Positions 23,292-34,059 of a stretch of DNA of 64,000 nucleotides are shown here, piece by piece; within the stretch, counting starts at the first letter, position 1, and each line of letters begins with the position of its first letter. The DNA is from Boothiomyces macroporosus. Lineage: Eukaryota; Chytridiomycota; Chytridiomycetes; Rhizophydiales; Terramycetaceae. The translations under genes and the position numbers were made by a program. The notes beneath the pieces are model-generated. The model was not told the DNA's origin and made no database searches. It saw nothing but the letters and a program-made list of their open reading frames with translations. The stretch covers positions 36,272 through 100,271 of the forward strand of contig JADGKB010000051.1 of the NCBI GenBank assembly GCA_027604185.1. The letters run 5' to 3'.

Positions 23292-25754
23292 TTAAAGGAA
23301 ATTAACAGATTCGAATTGCTCTCGTAAAGCTTTAATCAAGGTCTGGCCAGAGTATTTACTTTTGTTTGAGATTGGTTTTGCTGTCTTTTCTTGATTCAAA
23401 ACAGGGGTGCTCTTATTTAAATGCTTCATAAGCTGTCCTCGAGGTTCGTCTATTGAGCTGTGGGATCTTTGCAGACCATAGTTAATTGGTTGAGCCAATT
23501 TTATGGAATCATTCCAAAACCTGAGGAATGTTTTAATGAACATGTCCATAGAAATAGTTGTTACAGAGGATTGATGAGAAGCTTTCTCTCCGTTACATAA
23601 AAATTTGTATAGATCCTCTCCTTCCAAATGCACAATCTGTGTTTGATAACCATAGAGAATCACAATAGGTACCATTTGGAGAATATCTAATCCGTATAGC
23701 GCAAAGAGATCAAATATTTGCAAAACTGAGGGATATCTTAGTAATCCAGACCAATCTCGGTCTTCTTTCGATGTGCAAGATACAAATAGACTAGATATCC
23801 ATGGCATAACATATTTTTGGATCTTGATATTATTTAGAGTCTAGGTAAAAATCAAAGTACCATGTGTCTGGCTATTCGAGGAAGGTAGGTTTCTAATAAT
23901 TTAGTGTGAATATAGAGGCATTCATTGATAAACGTGGTAGAGAGGTAGACATTATACATACTGAAGGCGGTGTTTCGCCCAGCTGGCGCCAAAATTCTAT
24001 CCATAATAGCAAATGCATTCTGCGTTAGATACATCATACTTGTTCTGAAGTTACTGTTAGAAGCATCGCAGCCCATTTGCAAATGTGACTATTGTATGCA
24101 ATTGTTGGAAATTGTAATGAAATCGCTCTCATCAATCGAACCAGCTCTTGATACCTGCAATAAGATCCAAAGTTACCCCAAGCTATTATTTTCAGCAAAT
24201 TTAACGTGAAATCTAAGAGCCCTGCTTGCACCAGCGGTTATATTGCTTTCATGTGGAGAATTCTGAGAGGATAAAGTCTAATTAAGTCATAATTACCAAG
24301 TAAATCTTTGGCAAATATACATTTTCGCCTGGAGAAAGCAGCTTACACCAAATCTTACCCCTCAACGGTTGAGGAATACCTTTCTCCAGCCTGCTACAAA
24401 ATTTGCTGTTTTCTCTGATGCTATTTGTATTGTTTAATTTCATCTTTTCCCATTTCTTTACTCTTTCTTTATCCTTTGCGGCGATAGCATTCCATTCGCT
24501 CTGGTTTACTTGGGAATGAATACATCCATAATAGTCCGCATTTTTCAAATTAGGATCTTTCTCTGCAATATACAATTCTTTCATGTTTTCTAAAGAGGTG
24601 CCTCTAAGAGATTCTATTGAAACTACTTTTCTTCTTTGATTTTGAAGCAAATTAGGGGTTGAAGCGTTTACTGCGTCTTTTATATCTGAATTAAGAGAAG
24701 AAAATGATTGCTGGGGTTGTATTTCCTTTGCATTCTTTTCCTTTTCTGCAGTGATCGAGTCAAACAAATTCAATGATGAAAATATTGACTCCTCCAAAGA
24801 CAGAAATTCAGAGCTGAATCCAGGTAGGTTATCACCCAACAACGAATCAGTTTTTTTCAAAGTAGGTAAACTCAAATTTGCGCTCTTTGGATCCAGCCTA
24901 CTTGTTCGTTGAGATGGGGCATTACGAGGTTGTTCCAAGTAAGAATTGGATAATTTTGCGTTGAATTCAAATCCTGTCAAGTTGTCGTCTATTTTCGGTA
25001 CATCCCTTTCTCTTTTGTCCTGCAACTTTGTATGTTGAACAGAATGCTCAATTGGTTTCTTTTCTTTTTGTGAGGCCGCTACTGTTGGAGGGATTACCAT
25101 TGGGACAGTTTCTGTTTCTACCAGCACGCTTGGTTGTACACTTTCAGTGTTTGCATATTGATTGAAGAGCAACTCTTGCCCAATATTTCTATTTGCAAGG
25201 TTTTCTGTATCAGTCAAATTCAAGTTGTGTAAGGTTGCAGAGGATTGCGAAATGTTCAAATTGTATAAGGGTGTTGAGTCATGTCTACCCACAGTCGCGG
25301 ATTTATTGGTCATTGTCGGATAGCTTTCGTCCCTAATATCTTCAACTGAACTTCTGATTTCCATTTTGGATTTCATTTGCCCTTTTTCAACAACTGGTTC
25401 CTTGACTTTGGGCTTTGATGCAAATGCGAACCATTTCTGCTTTGGCTGAGCAATTGGCACTGGTGGGGTTGTAGTTTCTATTTGTTTGAGTTCCACCGGT
25501 GGAGGTACTTCTTTTGGAAGGATTACATCCACAGGGGATTCAACAGGTTCTATTGGTGATTCTTTTGGTTGCTGCACTTGCTCATCCTCCCTATTATTGT
25601 TTGGCTTTGGTGTTTTCTCTACGACTTTGGTGAATATTTTGTCTGCAAAATTATTCCATGATTGAACGTCGGTGCTATCATCTTCTACCACACTTTCAAC
25701 CGTTCTCTTATTCAATCGTTTAAGAATATCGTCAAAAGAAACTTCCTTCTGCAT
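23292..25754 (-). CDS. TBC-domain Rab-GAP-like protein
   Basis: The 793-aa product has five exons (introns 23841-23860, 24020-24039, 24155-24176 and 24278-24296; 19-22 nt). Residues 1-450 are Pro/Ser/Gln-rich and disordered. A TBC domain begins at GIPQPLRGKIWCKLL and continues through HICKWAAMLL, NAFAIMDRIL, KYVMPWISSLFVSC and LYGLDILQMVPIVILYG. TBC proteins accelerate GTP hydrolysis by Rab GTPases. The canonical Arg-finger motif (IxxDxxR) and Gln-finger motif (YxQ) are not clear here, so catalysis is uncertain. It is transcribed divergently from the HEAT-repeat gene at 26234. Confidence 0.72.
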
Positions 25755-26233
25755 GTGGTTGTTTGGGAAAATACTTAAGTTTGAAACGGTATATTTGTGG
25801 CAAAGTTAGGCGGTACAGAGCCCCGAAAACTAAAGATTTTAAATCAACCGGCACCGCACCTGGAAATTCATGAATCAAATATTCATGAAGCGAAGCGGCT
25901 CGTCCCAGTCGGAAATTAATTAGAATTTATTGTTCAATGCGGTTTTGGCAGTCTCCTTTCTAAATTTTTTTGGGTCCCTGTCGCAGTCACGAAGGGCTGA
26001 TTTTTGAAAAATGGAAACGAAATTAAATTTTACAGTGCAGCCAATCAGTGATATGAATATTCAAACGCACTCTGATTGCTTGGCACCTGGTAGATTTTGG
26101 ATTTGCATATCGTGGTAGTTGCTTAATGTAACAGAATTTAACTTGTACGAATCAAGGAGCTGGTTTTTTCCAATTTTCAATGACAGTGCATGACAATCAG
26201 AAAATCAAAACCATTTTTCAAAAGCTTCCGAAC
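25755..26233. other. Divergent intergenic region, no gene seen
   Basis: A 479-bp spacer between the TBC gene (-) and the HEAT-repeat gene (+). No open frame, TATA box at the usual distance, or repeat was recognised. Confidence 0.5.
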
Positions 26234-28299
26234 ATGAGTGCAGTAATTCTTTCTAACCCAGTCGATCTCTGATCCTGCCAGACATGAGAAGATCTTGTCG
26301 TTTATAAGCCATAATACACTTGATTTTACACTGGATGAATTGACGGAAATATTTGGCCATCTTCAAGTAATTGCTAATTAACGGATGCGTGCATTAAAGA
26401 ACAAGGATGATCGGGTAGTGTCATTATCTCTTCGGCTGATTGCGTTGATATTGCAGCGGAATCCAGAGAGTTTCGATTTGATTCAACAGAAGCATTCAGT
26501 AATACTAGAGGATATTATCAGCTTTTCACGCAAGCAGATATCTGACGTGTTGAAGTATGGCTACTTGGAAGCCTTGGGAAAGCTCTTGTTTGTTCCAGGG
26601 TTTGGAACATGGGCTCAACAAGTCAATCTTGACATTCAGGAATTCGCAGAGGGTTCATTCATCACAAACAACTTTTTCATCACAAATTCATCCATAAGGC
26701 TTCTTTCAATAACTGGCGTAAAGAATCCAAGTATATATTATGTAGATATTATCAAAGGTCTTGATCTATTGGATGCACAGGAGTCTTGCAATTCAGTTTC
26801 TTTTGAGTTTGTGGTGAGTGTCTTTTGATTCAAGTTAGAATATTGCCTGCCATTGATCAATTCAAGTGACAGAATTGCAAGACAGAGAGCACATGGATTA
26901 ATATTGAAACTAGCGAAAAAGGGATTTCTAACCCAAGATCTATTGGGTCATATTCCTATCGATTTTGATACCTACGGCTGGCTAGAGTTGCTTTTAAGAG
27001 TGTCAAATATGCTTGAATGGCCAATTAGAGAAGAGCTTGTCGATTTGATTATCGAAAAACTCGATCCAACTTTTAATCTTGTATGTCAAGGTGCGATATT
27101 ACAGAAATATCAAAATATAAAGTTAAAATATCAAATGAAGGAGGAGTCTTTATTGAATATTAGTTTAGCTATGGACATTGTAAACAATGTTGCTCTTGAA
27201 ATGAGTCCATCCTGGAATTTGGTAATTTTACTTGACACATAGACATTATTGCACCATATAGTCAAACTAGAAACCCGAAAATTTTCAAACAAATCTCTAT
27301 TTCTAAAACTTTCCATCATCCATAAGGCCATAGGTTCAATTTTGAAATCCAATTTGTCCCTTCCACAATTTGATATATATTCTGAATTGCTTGAAGTGAT
27401 CGAAAGCTCCAGTTACAATCCAGTGATCTGTGTTGGTTTTCAAATATTTGAAATCCTTTATTTGAACAATATCCTGTCCAAAGTAAACATTTTCTAACCA
27501 GGAACAACTAGAAATGCTCTTTTCGATGAATGTTGGATGGGAAGTTACACATCAAATTCTGAACATGATTGAAAAAGCCTTGAAAGCAGACAGGATAGAG
27601 CTTTCCCAAAGCTTGCCTTTGAGCAACTTTATTGAATCTTCCCTTTGCAACGAAAACTCGATAATCAGATGCGCAGCTCTTCAATGTCTAATATGTTTGG
27701 CAAAATACCCTTCTGCTTCTATTGCACGCCATCCAGCTCTGGACGATACTATAGAAAAACTACTGTTTAACGAACCTGAATCTGCGGTTACCAAGCTTCT
27801 ACTTGATTATTTAGTTATTCAGAAAAAGTTGTTGATGAAATATTGTGATTCCCAATCAAATTCACATATCAAATTTGCTGATTATTTACAGAGTGAAGAT
27901 TACACTGTGCGAGAGTCTTACGTTGGAGTCCTACAGCTGTTTGTTGAATACTCGCTGGAATCCGAAGTTGAAATTCATAGTGAATTGTACCAACACTTGC
28001 TCACACTGGTATGTTGAAATTTAATTTAGATTGATGATCCAAGTAGGCTGGTACGTGCAAACGTTTTGATGGTATTGAAAAAGATACTTTGTGCACACCA
28101 ACATAAAACTAAAAGACAGATCGGTGCTGTTTCCAATTCCTTCCTGTTAGATTGCCAGAAGCTTGATTTGGACGTGCTGCTCCAGCGTTGCCAACCAGAA
28201 GAGCTGTATTGTGAAGACTTTGACATGGGAGATGACATAATTGATGAGGCTGACGAACGCGGACAGGGCAACAATGTGCTATTTTGCTATGATTGCTAA
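26234..28299 (+). CDS. HEAT/ARM-repeat protein with BRAT1-like C-terminal Cys motif
   Basis: The 643-aa all-helical product comes from seven exons (introns 26243-26261, 26367-26399 of 33 nt, 26814-26834, 27222-27242, 27483-27501 and 28009-28029); lengths sum to a multiple of three. Helical-pair repeats run throughout (for example CAALQCLICLAKYPSASIA and RLVRANVLMVLKKIL). It ends with an acidic linker and the terminal residues FCYDC. BRAT1, the HEAT-repeat partner of the Integrator nuclease INTS11, is recalled to end in a similar short Cys motif that enters the nuclease active site; the comparison is from memory. The first exon is only nine coding bases. A PSMD5-type or other HEAT protein is the alternative. 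Confidence 0.6.
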
Positions 28300-28340
28300 A
28301 AGAAAACAGACTACTGTACTCTTAATTATCTTTTTATTAT

Positions 28341-28914
28341 TTAAATAGTGCTTTCAGTCCTTGTGGATTTATCTGAGGACTTCATGTATTTTTTGCGGTT
28401 ATTGATGAATTCTCGCAACCGAAGGATAAGCCAGTCCCTCAAGTCTTGCGATATATTTCCGTCTTTTCCTTTGAATTTCTTTTGATATTGGTATCCTTCG
28501 ACTGATGCCTTTGCGACTAAAATTAGAAAAAAATACCTTGCGACGGCATACAGTTCTTGGTTATTACAATTGATGATTTCATATCCTTTAATAACTCTTC
28601 TTCGTCCTGCGTCGCCTCATAGTTTGAAGCTCGATTTGTGCTTTTTCGAGTTCGTTTGTTGGAAGTCAGAGTCTGGATCGATGAGAGTGTGTCATCTTCT
28701 TGTAGGATATCTTCAGTACTTTAAGTTAGCGAATCACTTACAGCAGATATTGATCAGGAGGAGTGCCAATCGCTTTTTGAATGGTGTTCAATTTATCTTC
28801 GATCTTGCTTAATTTTGCCAGAATCTCCCTGTCCCTCTGTTTCTGTTCAAGGCGTTCTTGTCGCTGCTCTGCAATATGGTTGTTCAACAGGACAAGAACA
28901 TCTTTGGTAGTCAT
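28341..28914 (-). CDS. Small helical protein, unknown
   Basis: The 176-aa product has three exons (introns 28517-28536, 20 nt, and 28719-28741, 23 nt with GTAAGT donor and AAG acceptor); the CDS is an exact multiple of three. Residues 1-50 form a charged coiled coil (MTTKDVLVLLNNHIAEQRQE ... ILAKLSKIEDKLNTIQKAI), the centre is acidic, and the C-terminus is a basic, aromatic helical segment (DLRDWLILRLREFINNRKKY). No family recognised. It lies in tandem with the 7-TM gene on the same strand, 53 bp away. Confidence 0.6.
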
Positions 28915-28967
28915 TTTTTGCTGATAGAAAAAATAGGAGAAAAATATTTTTGAAAAATATTTTTTAT

Positions 28968-30449
28968 TTAGGTAGAGCCTTCTGCAAAAGATCTCTTCTT
29001 GGATGAAGAAGATAGCCCTGAGGATCGCCTTATTGAGCTCTTTCTTTTCGATCTTTTTCCAATTTTGACTTGGAGCAAGATCTTCAATTGAGAGAACAGG
29101 TACAGTATAGTTACATTGTGCAGTAGATATACAAAGAAAATGACACCCCAAATAGCCCCAAAATTCCTATCTGAGCCCAACCAATTAGTTTGGAGTTGCA
29201 CGTAGTAGATGAAAAACATTGCGGTGATATTAAAGATCTCCAGGAATAACACGGCCAGAACTTTGGACTTTCTTTGGTTAAACTCTTGGATATCCTCTTT
29301 TGCAGAGTGTGGCACGTCCAGTTTTAGCAATCTGTAGTAAATTAGCATTGGCGGGACTAGATCCAGTGCAAATGCCACATACTCCCAAATCGCGTATAGT
29401 TGATAGCTAATCAACGAAAATGGCAGATATTCATCATACGGTAAAAAGAAAACTAGAAAGTTAAAGTATATAGGTGCTGCTAGGCCCAGTTGAATTATTG
29501 TTAGCAAAGCGTAAAATCCATATCCAATAGACTTGTTTGGGAACTTTAATATATCCAATATTAACTGGCAGGTCAAAAGACTCTGCATAAATGTACAAAT
29601 GGAAGATATAGATCCAATACTTGATAGCATATTGTTGCCTGCTACTGATTTGATTGCACAGTACACTGCTGCCACAGTGAATATGGCCCTAACACACCAA
29701 GTGAATTGAACAACACAAAGTGAGAGATTACTGAGTGTTTGATTAGTGAGGTACGATTTTGCATAATATATAGTACTAAGGCCAAAGGTGGTTACTGCTA
29801 TTGCACAGGAAAGAAATGCCAGCATCCCAATCATACTTTTCGAATCTGGAGCACACATATAGTAGGGAAAACAAGCTATCCAATCAAATTGTGCCATTGC
29901 GTTTCCTATTTTTTCATTGGAGACTGATATATTTCCCAAAAATCTCGAATTTCTAATTCCAGGTGCAGAAAACAGTTCTACATCTCCTGTACAATGGTCA
30001 AATTCATACACATGCAAACCAGTGTTATTGCATATATAATTACTGATGCAGAGGTTGATATTCAAAACCTTGGTGAATGTATACTGGTTGAGCGCAGTGC
30101 TGTCAAGAGCGAAAATGTCGCAATATTCATAGCCATTTGCCGAACTTGGTAGATCCAACGCAGACTTGTAATCATGGATTTCAAAGCTAGCAGGAGAGAA
30201 TGCAGGATCTGCAGAAGTGATGCAACAATTTTCAACAGGTAATGGCGCACTTCCACAAGTAGTCGCGCTGGCAAAATTGCTCGCTAAAATTGAAATATTA
30301 GTTGATATCGTTGCAGGGTACGAATTGATCAGAACTGGAGGGCCATCACAATTTTGAACTATATATTGAGTTTCCAAAACACCAGCTATGGCGAATTCCA
30401 CCAGGATATAAATCATTTCTCCACAAAAGGAAAATCTAAAATATGTCAT
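28968..30449 (-). CDS. Seven-transmembrane receptor-like protein
   Basis: The 493-aa intronless product has an N-terminal signal (an ATG at 30416 gives the neater signal peptide, MIYILVEFAIAG), a Cys-containing extracellular domain of about 180 residues, then seven hydrophobic segments (MIGMLAFLSCAIAV, LCVVQFTWCVRAIFTVAAVY, SISSICTFMQSLLTCQLIL, FYALLTIIQLGLAAPIYF, YAIWEYVAFALDLVPPMLIY, VLAVLFLEIFNITAMFFIYY, AIWGVIFFVYLLHNVTILYL). A cytoplasmic tail rich in Lys, Arg and Ser follows. The topology fits a GPCR-like receptor; no family signature (such as DRY or NPxxY) is visible. Ligand unknown. Confidence 0.65.
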   Translation of the reverse strand: MTYFRFSFCGEMIYILVEFAIAGVLETQYIVQNCDGPPVLINSYPATISTNISILASNFASATTCGSAPLPVENCCITSADPAFSPASFEIHDYKSALDLPSSANGYEYCDIFALDSTALNQYTFTKVLNINLCISNYICNNTGLHVYEFDHCTGDVELFSAPGIRNSRFLGNISVSNEKIGNAMAQFDWIACFPYYMCAPDSKSMIGMLAFLSCAIAVTTFGLSTIYYAKSYLTNQTLSNLSLCVVQFTWCVRAIFTVAAVYCAIKSVAGNNMLSSIGSISSICTFMQSLLTCQLILDILKFPNKSIGYGFYALLTIIQLGLAAPIYFNFLVFFLPYDEYLPFSLISYQLYAIWEYVAFALDLVPPMLIYYRLLKLDVPHSAKEDIQEFNQRKSKVLAVLFLEIFNITAMFFIYYVQLQTNWLGSDRNFGAIWGVIFFVYLLHNVTILYLFSQLKILLQVKIGKRSKRKSSIRRSSGLSSSSKKRSFAEGST

Positions 30450-30564
30450 CCATTGTTAAAAAAGGTTGAGGCTCTAAGGATTACAATGAACAACTATTGT
30501 TCAATAGCCAATATCTAGAAAAAGATGCTGATCAAGCATCTAGCAAAAGTGTTCTGGTTACGGT

Positions 30565-30765
30565 GAAATCAAATTACAAGAAAGGATTGGGTCGATAATC
30601 CTATATTATCTACTGCGCACTTTGACACTCTTCAAGACCAAAATGGACAGGATAGCGTTCTGATGGACTTTGAAAGTACGCGTTTTCGACATTTCCACCT
30701 ATTCAATTTTTAGTGGAAATTGGAAAGTGTCCAAAGAACATATCGTTTACAAATCCATTAATTAC
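30565..30765 (-). pseudogene. Decayed duplicate of the 3' end of the CTC1-like gene
   Basis: This stretch aligns with about 31007-31210, the C-terminal coding part of the neighbouring CTC1-like gene, at roughly four of five positions by eye, including AAATCAAATT.CAAGAAAGG, GGGTCGATAATCCTATA and AGTACGCGTTTTC. Similarity fades beyond 30765. Indels (for example near 30705-30730) and substitutions break the reading frame. The likely origin is a tandem duplication of the gene end, now decaying inside the 5' region of the 7-TM gene. Confidence 0.8.
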
Positions 30766-30852
30766 AAGCTCTGCTTTATTTACACGCAGCTTCTAGTAAT
30801 GCTGTTGAATGCTAAAGGACTAACAGAAATTATTTGGAGACGGTAATCATAC

Positions 30853-30882
30853 AAAATGGCCATGGATTTGCATGGCCATTTT
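30853..30882. repeat. Perfect 12-bp inverted repeat
   Basis: Arms AAAATGGCCATG and CATGGCCATTTT are separated by six bases (GATTTG). It sits in the spacer between the CTC1-like gene's stop and its decayed duplicate. It could be a hairpin in RNA or a terminator-like element for the minus-strand gene; nothing shows function. Confidence 0.5.
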
Positions 30883-30982
30883 GAATGAGAGTGGAGGTTT
30901 ATGTGTTAATGCCAGAAGGTTACAATAAGACATTTATTCAATCGCTGTTACATGGAAAAATAAGCAACCAACCTCATGTTTT

Positions 30983-33295
30983 CTAGTAAATCTTTCCACT
31001 TTTGGATAAAATCAAATTGCAAGAAAGGACAGGGTCGATAATCCTATACTGTCTACAGTACACTTTGACATTCTTCAGGGTCAACATGGACATGATAGCA
31101 TTGTCATGGGTTTTAAAAGTACGCGTTTTCAACATTTCCACCTTTTCAACCACAGTAGAATTGGGGGAAAAAGTGTCAAAAGACACACCTGTTGCAAATC
31201 CATAAATCATTAATTCCATCCTGGTAGGTATCGTGCTTGCAACTCTGTCAATGTCAGTTTCAGATGTCATTGACTTTAATTGAGAATTGCTAAATACGAC
31301 AATGAAATCCATGGTACCATCATGCGCTGCAACAGTCAATGTATCTTTGACTTCCAATACTTTAACAACATCGCAAATTATCCATCCATTGTCTCCATTT
31401 GCCAAGAGGTTGGACATAAAAGTATACCCAACCTTTTTTACTTCTGCTTCAAGCTCTTTCTTTAAATTTACTTCAGTACAAGATAGTATTTCACCATAGA
31501 CTCCACTCTGATCATAGTAAATGTAAACATTCTTTAGATACATGTAGTATCCATTCAGTAGCAAATCTGATTTAATGTTCACAACCAAATCGTTCAGATA
31601 TAACTTTTTGTCAATAATTTTGCCACATATGTTTGCAAGTTGGTGATTTTTTAAATGAAGGTAATTCTTGTAAACTGTTTTTGAATACGATTTTCCGGTC
31701 TTTTCGTATGTAATTGAGTCGTCCCAAGAAATTGCATACTCGTTTCCGAATTGCTTTATATACTTTTTCGGAATATGCAGGATGTACTCTATGTAGCATT
31801 CAAATACGTTTGACTTCATTTGAATAAAGCACTTTTGATTGTTTAATAGGCCTTCGATGGTGATTACAGGCTGCTTTTCAATTTCTCTAGTTTTTGTAAA
31901 TACATATTTAAGAACTGTTTGGGGTATAAGTAACGGAATAAAACGGTATTGATCGCCATCTAGACTTGGATGTTCTAAAACGACTTTTGTACTCTTGTAG
32001 AGATAGATCACAGATTTAATGTCAATGAATTCATCTATAAATTCCATATCTGTAATGCATACAAGCCCCTTTTCCATCCTTCTTATGGATTTTAACGATC
32101 CATATTGATCCTTTACCAAAGTGTTCCCGTGCAGATCATTATCCAGAAAGCAAACCATGTATCCTCCACTCCGATTCATCGTATTCGCTAGTTCTACTTT
32201 TCTAATGAAATTACATTGTTCATGATTCACGAGAGAATCATAATTGGGTGTAAATTTTCCTCTTTTGTGAATCATTTCAACATATCCTTCAATCTTTTGC
32301 AATAGTTCATGATGGGTATTTGAACGGAATCCCGAATCTCCAAATCCAAGTGAAAGCAATGAAGCCATCTGCTGTTTCAATTGCGTGGTCAATAAATAAT
32401 CGTAAAAGCTACATTTTAATGGATTGTATAATTCCATTTTACCAAATTTTTTGATATTCACTGTGGATTGTAGACAGCAAACAAAATATTCTTGGTAGAA
32501 ATGAACATTCAATAGCTCTACTATCGCTCCTACTCCCAAGTACATTTTCTGGTTGATGAATAGTTTATACTGGTGATCTAACTCGAATACTCCATCGCAA
32601 ATTATTCTTGTAATTTCGCATTCATACGATACCAATTCATCACTATCACTGTGATTAATTGAGTCCGCAATACTGCTATTCATTACAATCGTATCATTCA
32701 ATGTATAATTCAGAAGCCTCGTGATATCTTCGTTGATAATATTTTTGGTTGAGCCCAATGCAGATTTGTCATCAAATATGAGCGTCTTGTGTTTCGATAC
32801 GAATTTGATTTTTGAAGGGGATAAATTCTGAAAGCAATAAAACTGATTTAAAACAATGAAATAATAATCATCAACATTGGTGAAGGTAATCGTCAAGTCA
32901 TGTGATTTCATTCTGGTCAAAACCAAGACTTTTAAAACAAAAATGAAATTTCCCTTTGATTTTAAAATGTTGGATTTCGTTACGACTTTTCCAATCAAAT
33001 TGATCTTGCCGTTTTCTACTGTAATGGTTGAATCTGGTTCGTTTTCAAAGGTCATATCCGCACATGGAATGAAATCCTTGTTGCTTCCGATAAAACTATC
33101 CGAGAAAAAGTACGGATCCTGTAATGATTTGAAATCTGACGAGTACTCGGTTACTTCCAAATAGTTTCCATTGTACTGGTAATCTTTAATCAGGATGTGG
33201 TTTAGTATTTCTTTTCTTGGGTTGATTATTATGCACCTGGTATCATTAAAATAGAGTTCGTTTTCTTTTAATTTCACTACTCCCTTCAAGATCAT
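30983..33295 (-). CDS. CTC1-like OB-fold protein (CST telomere complex candidate)
   Basis: CTC1 is the large OB-fold subunit of CST, which recruits DNA polymerase alpha-primase to telomeres. This intronless 770-aa product is beta-rich throughout, consistent with serial OB folds. A segment around residues 250-310 (GVFELDHQYKLFINQK, VELLNVHFYQ, CCLQSTVNIKKFG) follows the order recalled for the human CTC1 central region (YELDGQ, LQLQDVHLL, CLRG). Human CTC1 is about 1,217 aa, so this would be a shorter form. The start at 33295 (MILKGVVKLKENEL) is chosen over an upstream in-frame ATG at 33373. Other OB-fold proteins (RPA or POT1 type) are alternatives; a profile search is needed to settle it. Confidence 0.5.
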   Translation of the reverse strand: MILKGVVKLKENELYFNDTRCIIINPRKEILNHILIKDYQYNGNYLEVTEYSSDFKSLQDPYFFSDSFIGSNKDFIPCADMTFENEPDSTITVENGKINLIGKVVTKSNILKSKGNFIFVLKVLVLTRMKSHDLTITFTNVDDYYFIVLNQFYCFQNLSPSKIKFVSKHKTLIFDDKSALGSTKNIINEDITRLLNYTLNDTIVMNSSIADSINHSDSDELVSYECEITRIICDGVFELDHQYKLFINQKMYLGVGAIVELLNVHFYQEYFVCCLQSTVNIKKFGKMELYNPLKCSFYDYLLTTQLKQQMASLLSLGFGDSGFRSNTHHELLQKIEGYVEMIHKRGKFTPNYDSLVNHEQCNFIRKVELANTMNRSGGYMVCFLDNDLHGNTLVKDQYGSLKSIRRMEKGLVCITDMEFIDEFIDIKSVIYLYKSTKVVLEHPSLDGDQYRFIPLLIPQTVLKYVFTKTREIEKQPVITIEGLLNNQKCFIQMKSNVFECYIEYILHIPKKYIKQFGNEYAISWDDSITYEKTGKSYSKTVYKNYLHLKNHQLANICGKIIDKKLYLNDLVVNIKSDLLLNGYYMYLKNVYIYYDQSGVYGEILSCTEVNLKKELEAEVKKVGYTFMSNLLANGDNGWIICDVVKVLEVKDTLTVAAHDGTMDFIVVFSNSQLKSMTSETDIDRVASTIPTRMELMIYGFATGVSFDTFSPNSTVVEKVEMLKTRTFKTHDNAIMSMLTLKNVKVYCRQYRIIDPVLSCNLILSKSGKIY

Positions 33296-33411
33296 TTGGA
33301 AAAATATTTTTTGGACACTTGTCCGAAACCAAAGTGTAAATGACAGTGGCGTCCGAACAAGATTAATAAACACTCTAGAATAGCATAATTAATGATTACG
33401 TAAGCATTTAT

Positions 33412-34008
33412 TTACATATAAGTATTAAAGGAAGGGTACTGAATATCTTGATATTCAATTTGCGGGATACTATTAGTTCTCTGTAGATATGAATAATCAA
33501 CTTGCGGATACATCATAAAGTCACTGTAAATCGGCTGTGAAAATGCATACGTTCCATCAATAAACGTCTGACTGTCATTAAATGAAGCCATTGACATTTG
33601 ATCAACAGATAACGAGCCTTCAGAAATGACTGGGCTGGCCAATCTTTCTGGGATCAACGGTACTTTTTTGGGCTCCAGCCCTAGCTTTGCCTTTAGTTTT
33701 TCTTTTTGTAATTTAGAGTTCTTGCTTGGCCAGATATAACCAGGGAAATCTTTCTTGTGCTGCTCATATGCTTTTTCGGTTTCTTGGATAAACCTTTGTC
33801 TTATTTCGTGAGATTCTTTTTTCCACATTGAAGATGCGATTGCAGCAATCTCAGAGTTTTTTCTAGTATTGTATTGCTTTACAATTTTATCTTTTACAAA
33901 AGCCTTGTATCTAAAGAAGGCTATCATTAGACTAATATTACCATTCATTGGCTTTCTCGCATTCAGAGCCTTGATTTTTTCAGATTCTTTTACTGCTGGT
34001 TTTGACAT
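33412..34008 (-). CDS. HMG-box protein (MATA_HMG-like), full length
   Basis: The 198-aa intronless product has an HMG box at about residues 17-95: RKPMNGNISLMIAFFRYKAF, then the helix containing MWKKESHEIRQRFIQETEKA and the closing PGYIWPSK. That spacing is typical of fungal mating-type-like HMG proteins. The C-terminal half is Ser/Tyr/Gln-rich and probably an activation region. It is one of three related HMG genes within 8 kb. A TATA box lies 29 nt upstream. A role in mating or developmental transcription is inference. Confidence 0.8.
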   Translation of the reverse strand: MSKPAVKESEKIKALNARKPMNGNISLMIAFFRYKAFVKDKIVKQYNTRKNSEIAAIASSMWKKESHEIRQRFIQETEKAYEQHKKDFPGYIWPSKNSKLQKEKLKAKLGLEPKKVPLIPERLASPVISEGSLSVDQMSMASFNDSQTFIDGTYAFSQPIYSDFMMYPQVDYSYLQRTNSIPQIEYQDIQYPSFNTYM

Positions 34009-34029
34009 GCTTTCAAAGATTTAATTGAG

Positions 34030-34037
34030 GTTTTATA
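34030..34037 (-). promoter_or_regulatory. TATA box of the HMG-box gene at 33412-34008
   Basis: TATAAAAC on the minus strand, 29 nt upstream of the ATG. Confidence 0.6.
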
Positions 34038-34059
34038 GCCTAGGGAGTTTTAGAACTTG

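Noticed and set aside
27084..27107. In-frame GTATGT...TACAG stretch of 24 nt in the HEAT-repeat gene
   Set aside because: No CTAAY-like branch site, and the residues fit the helical repeat; kept as coding.
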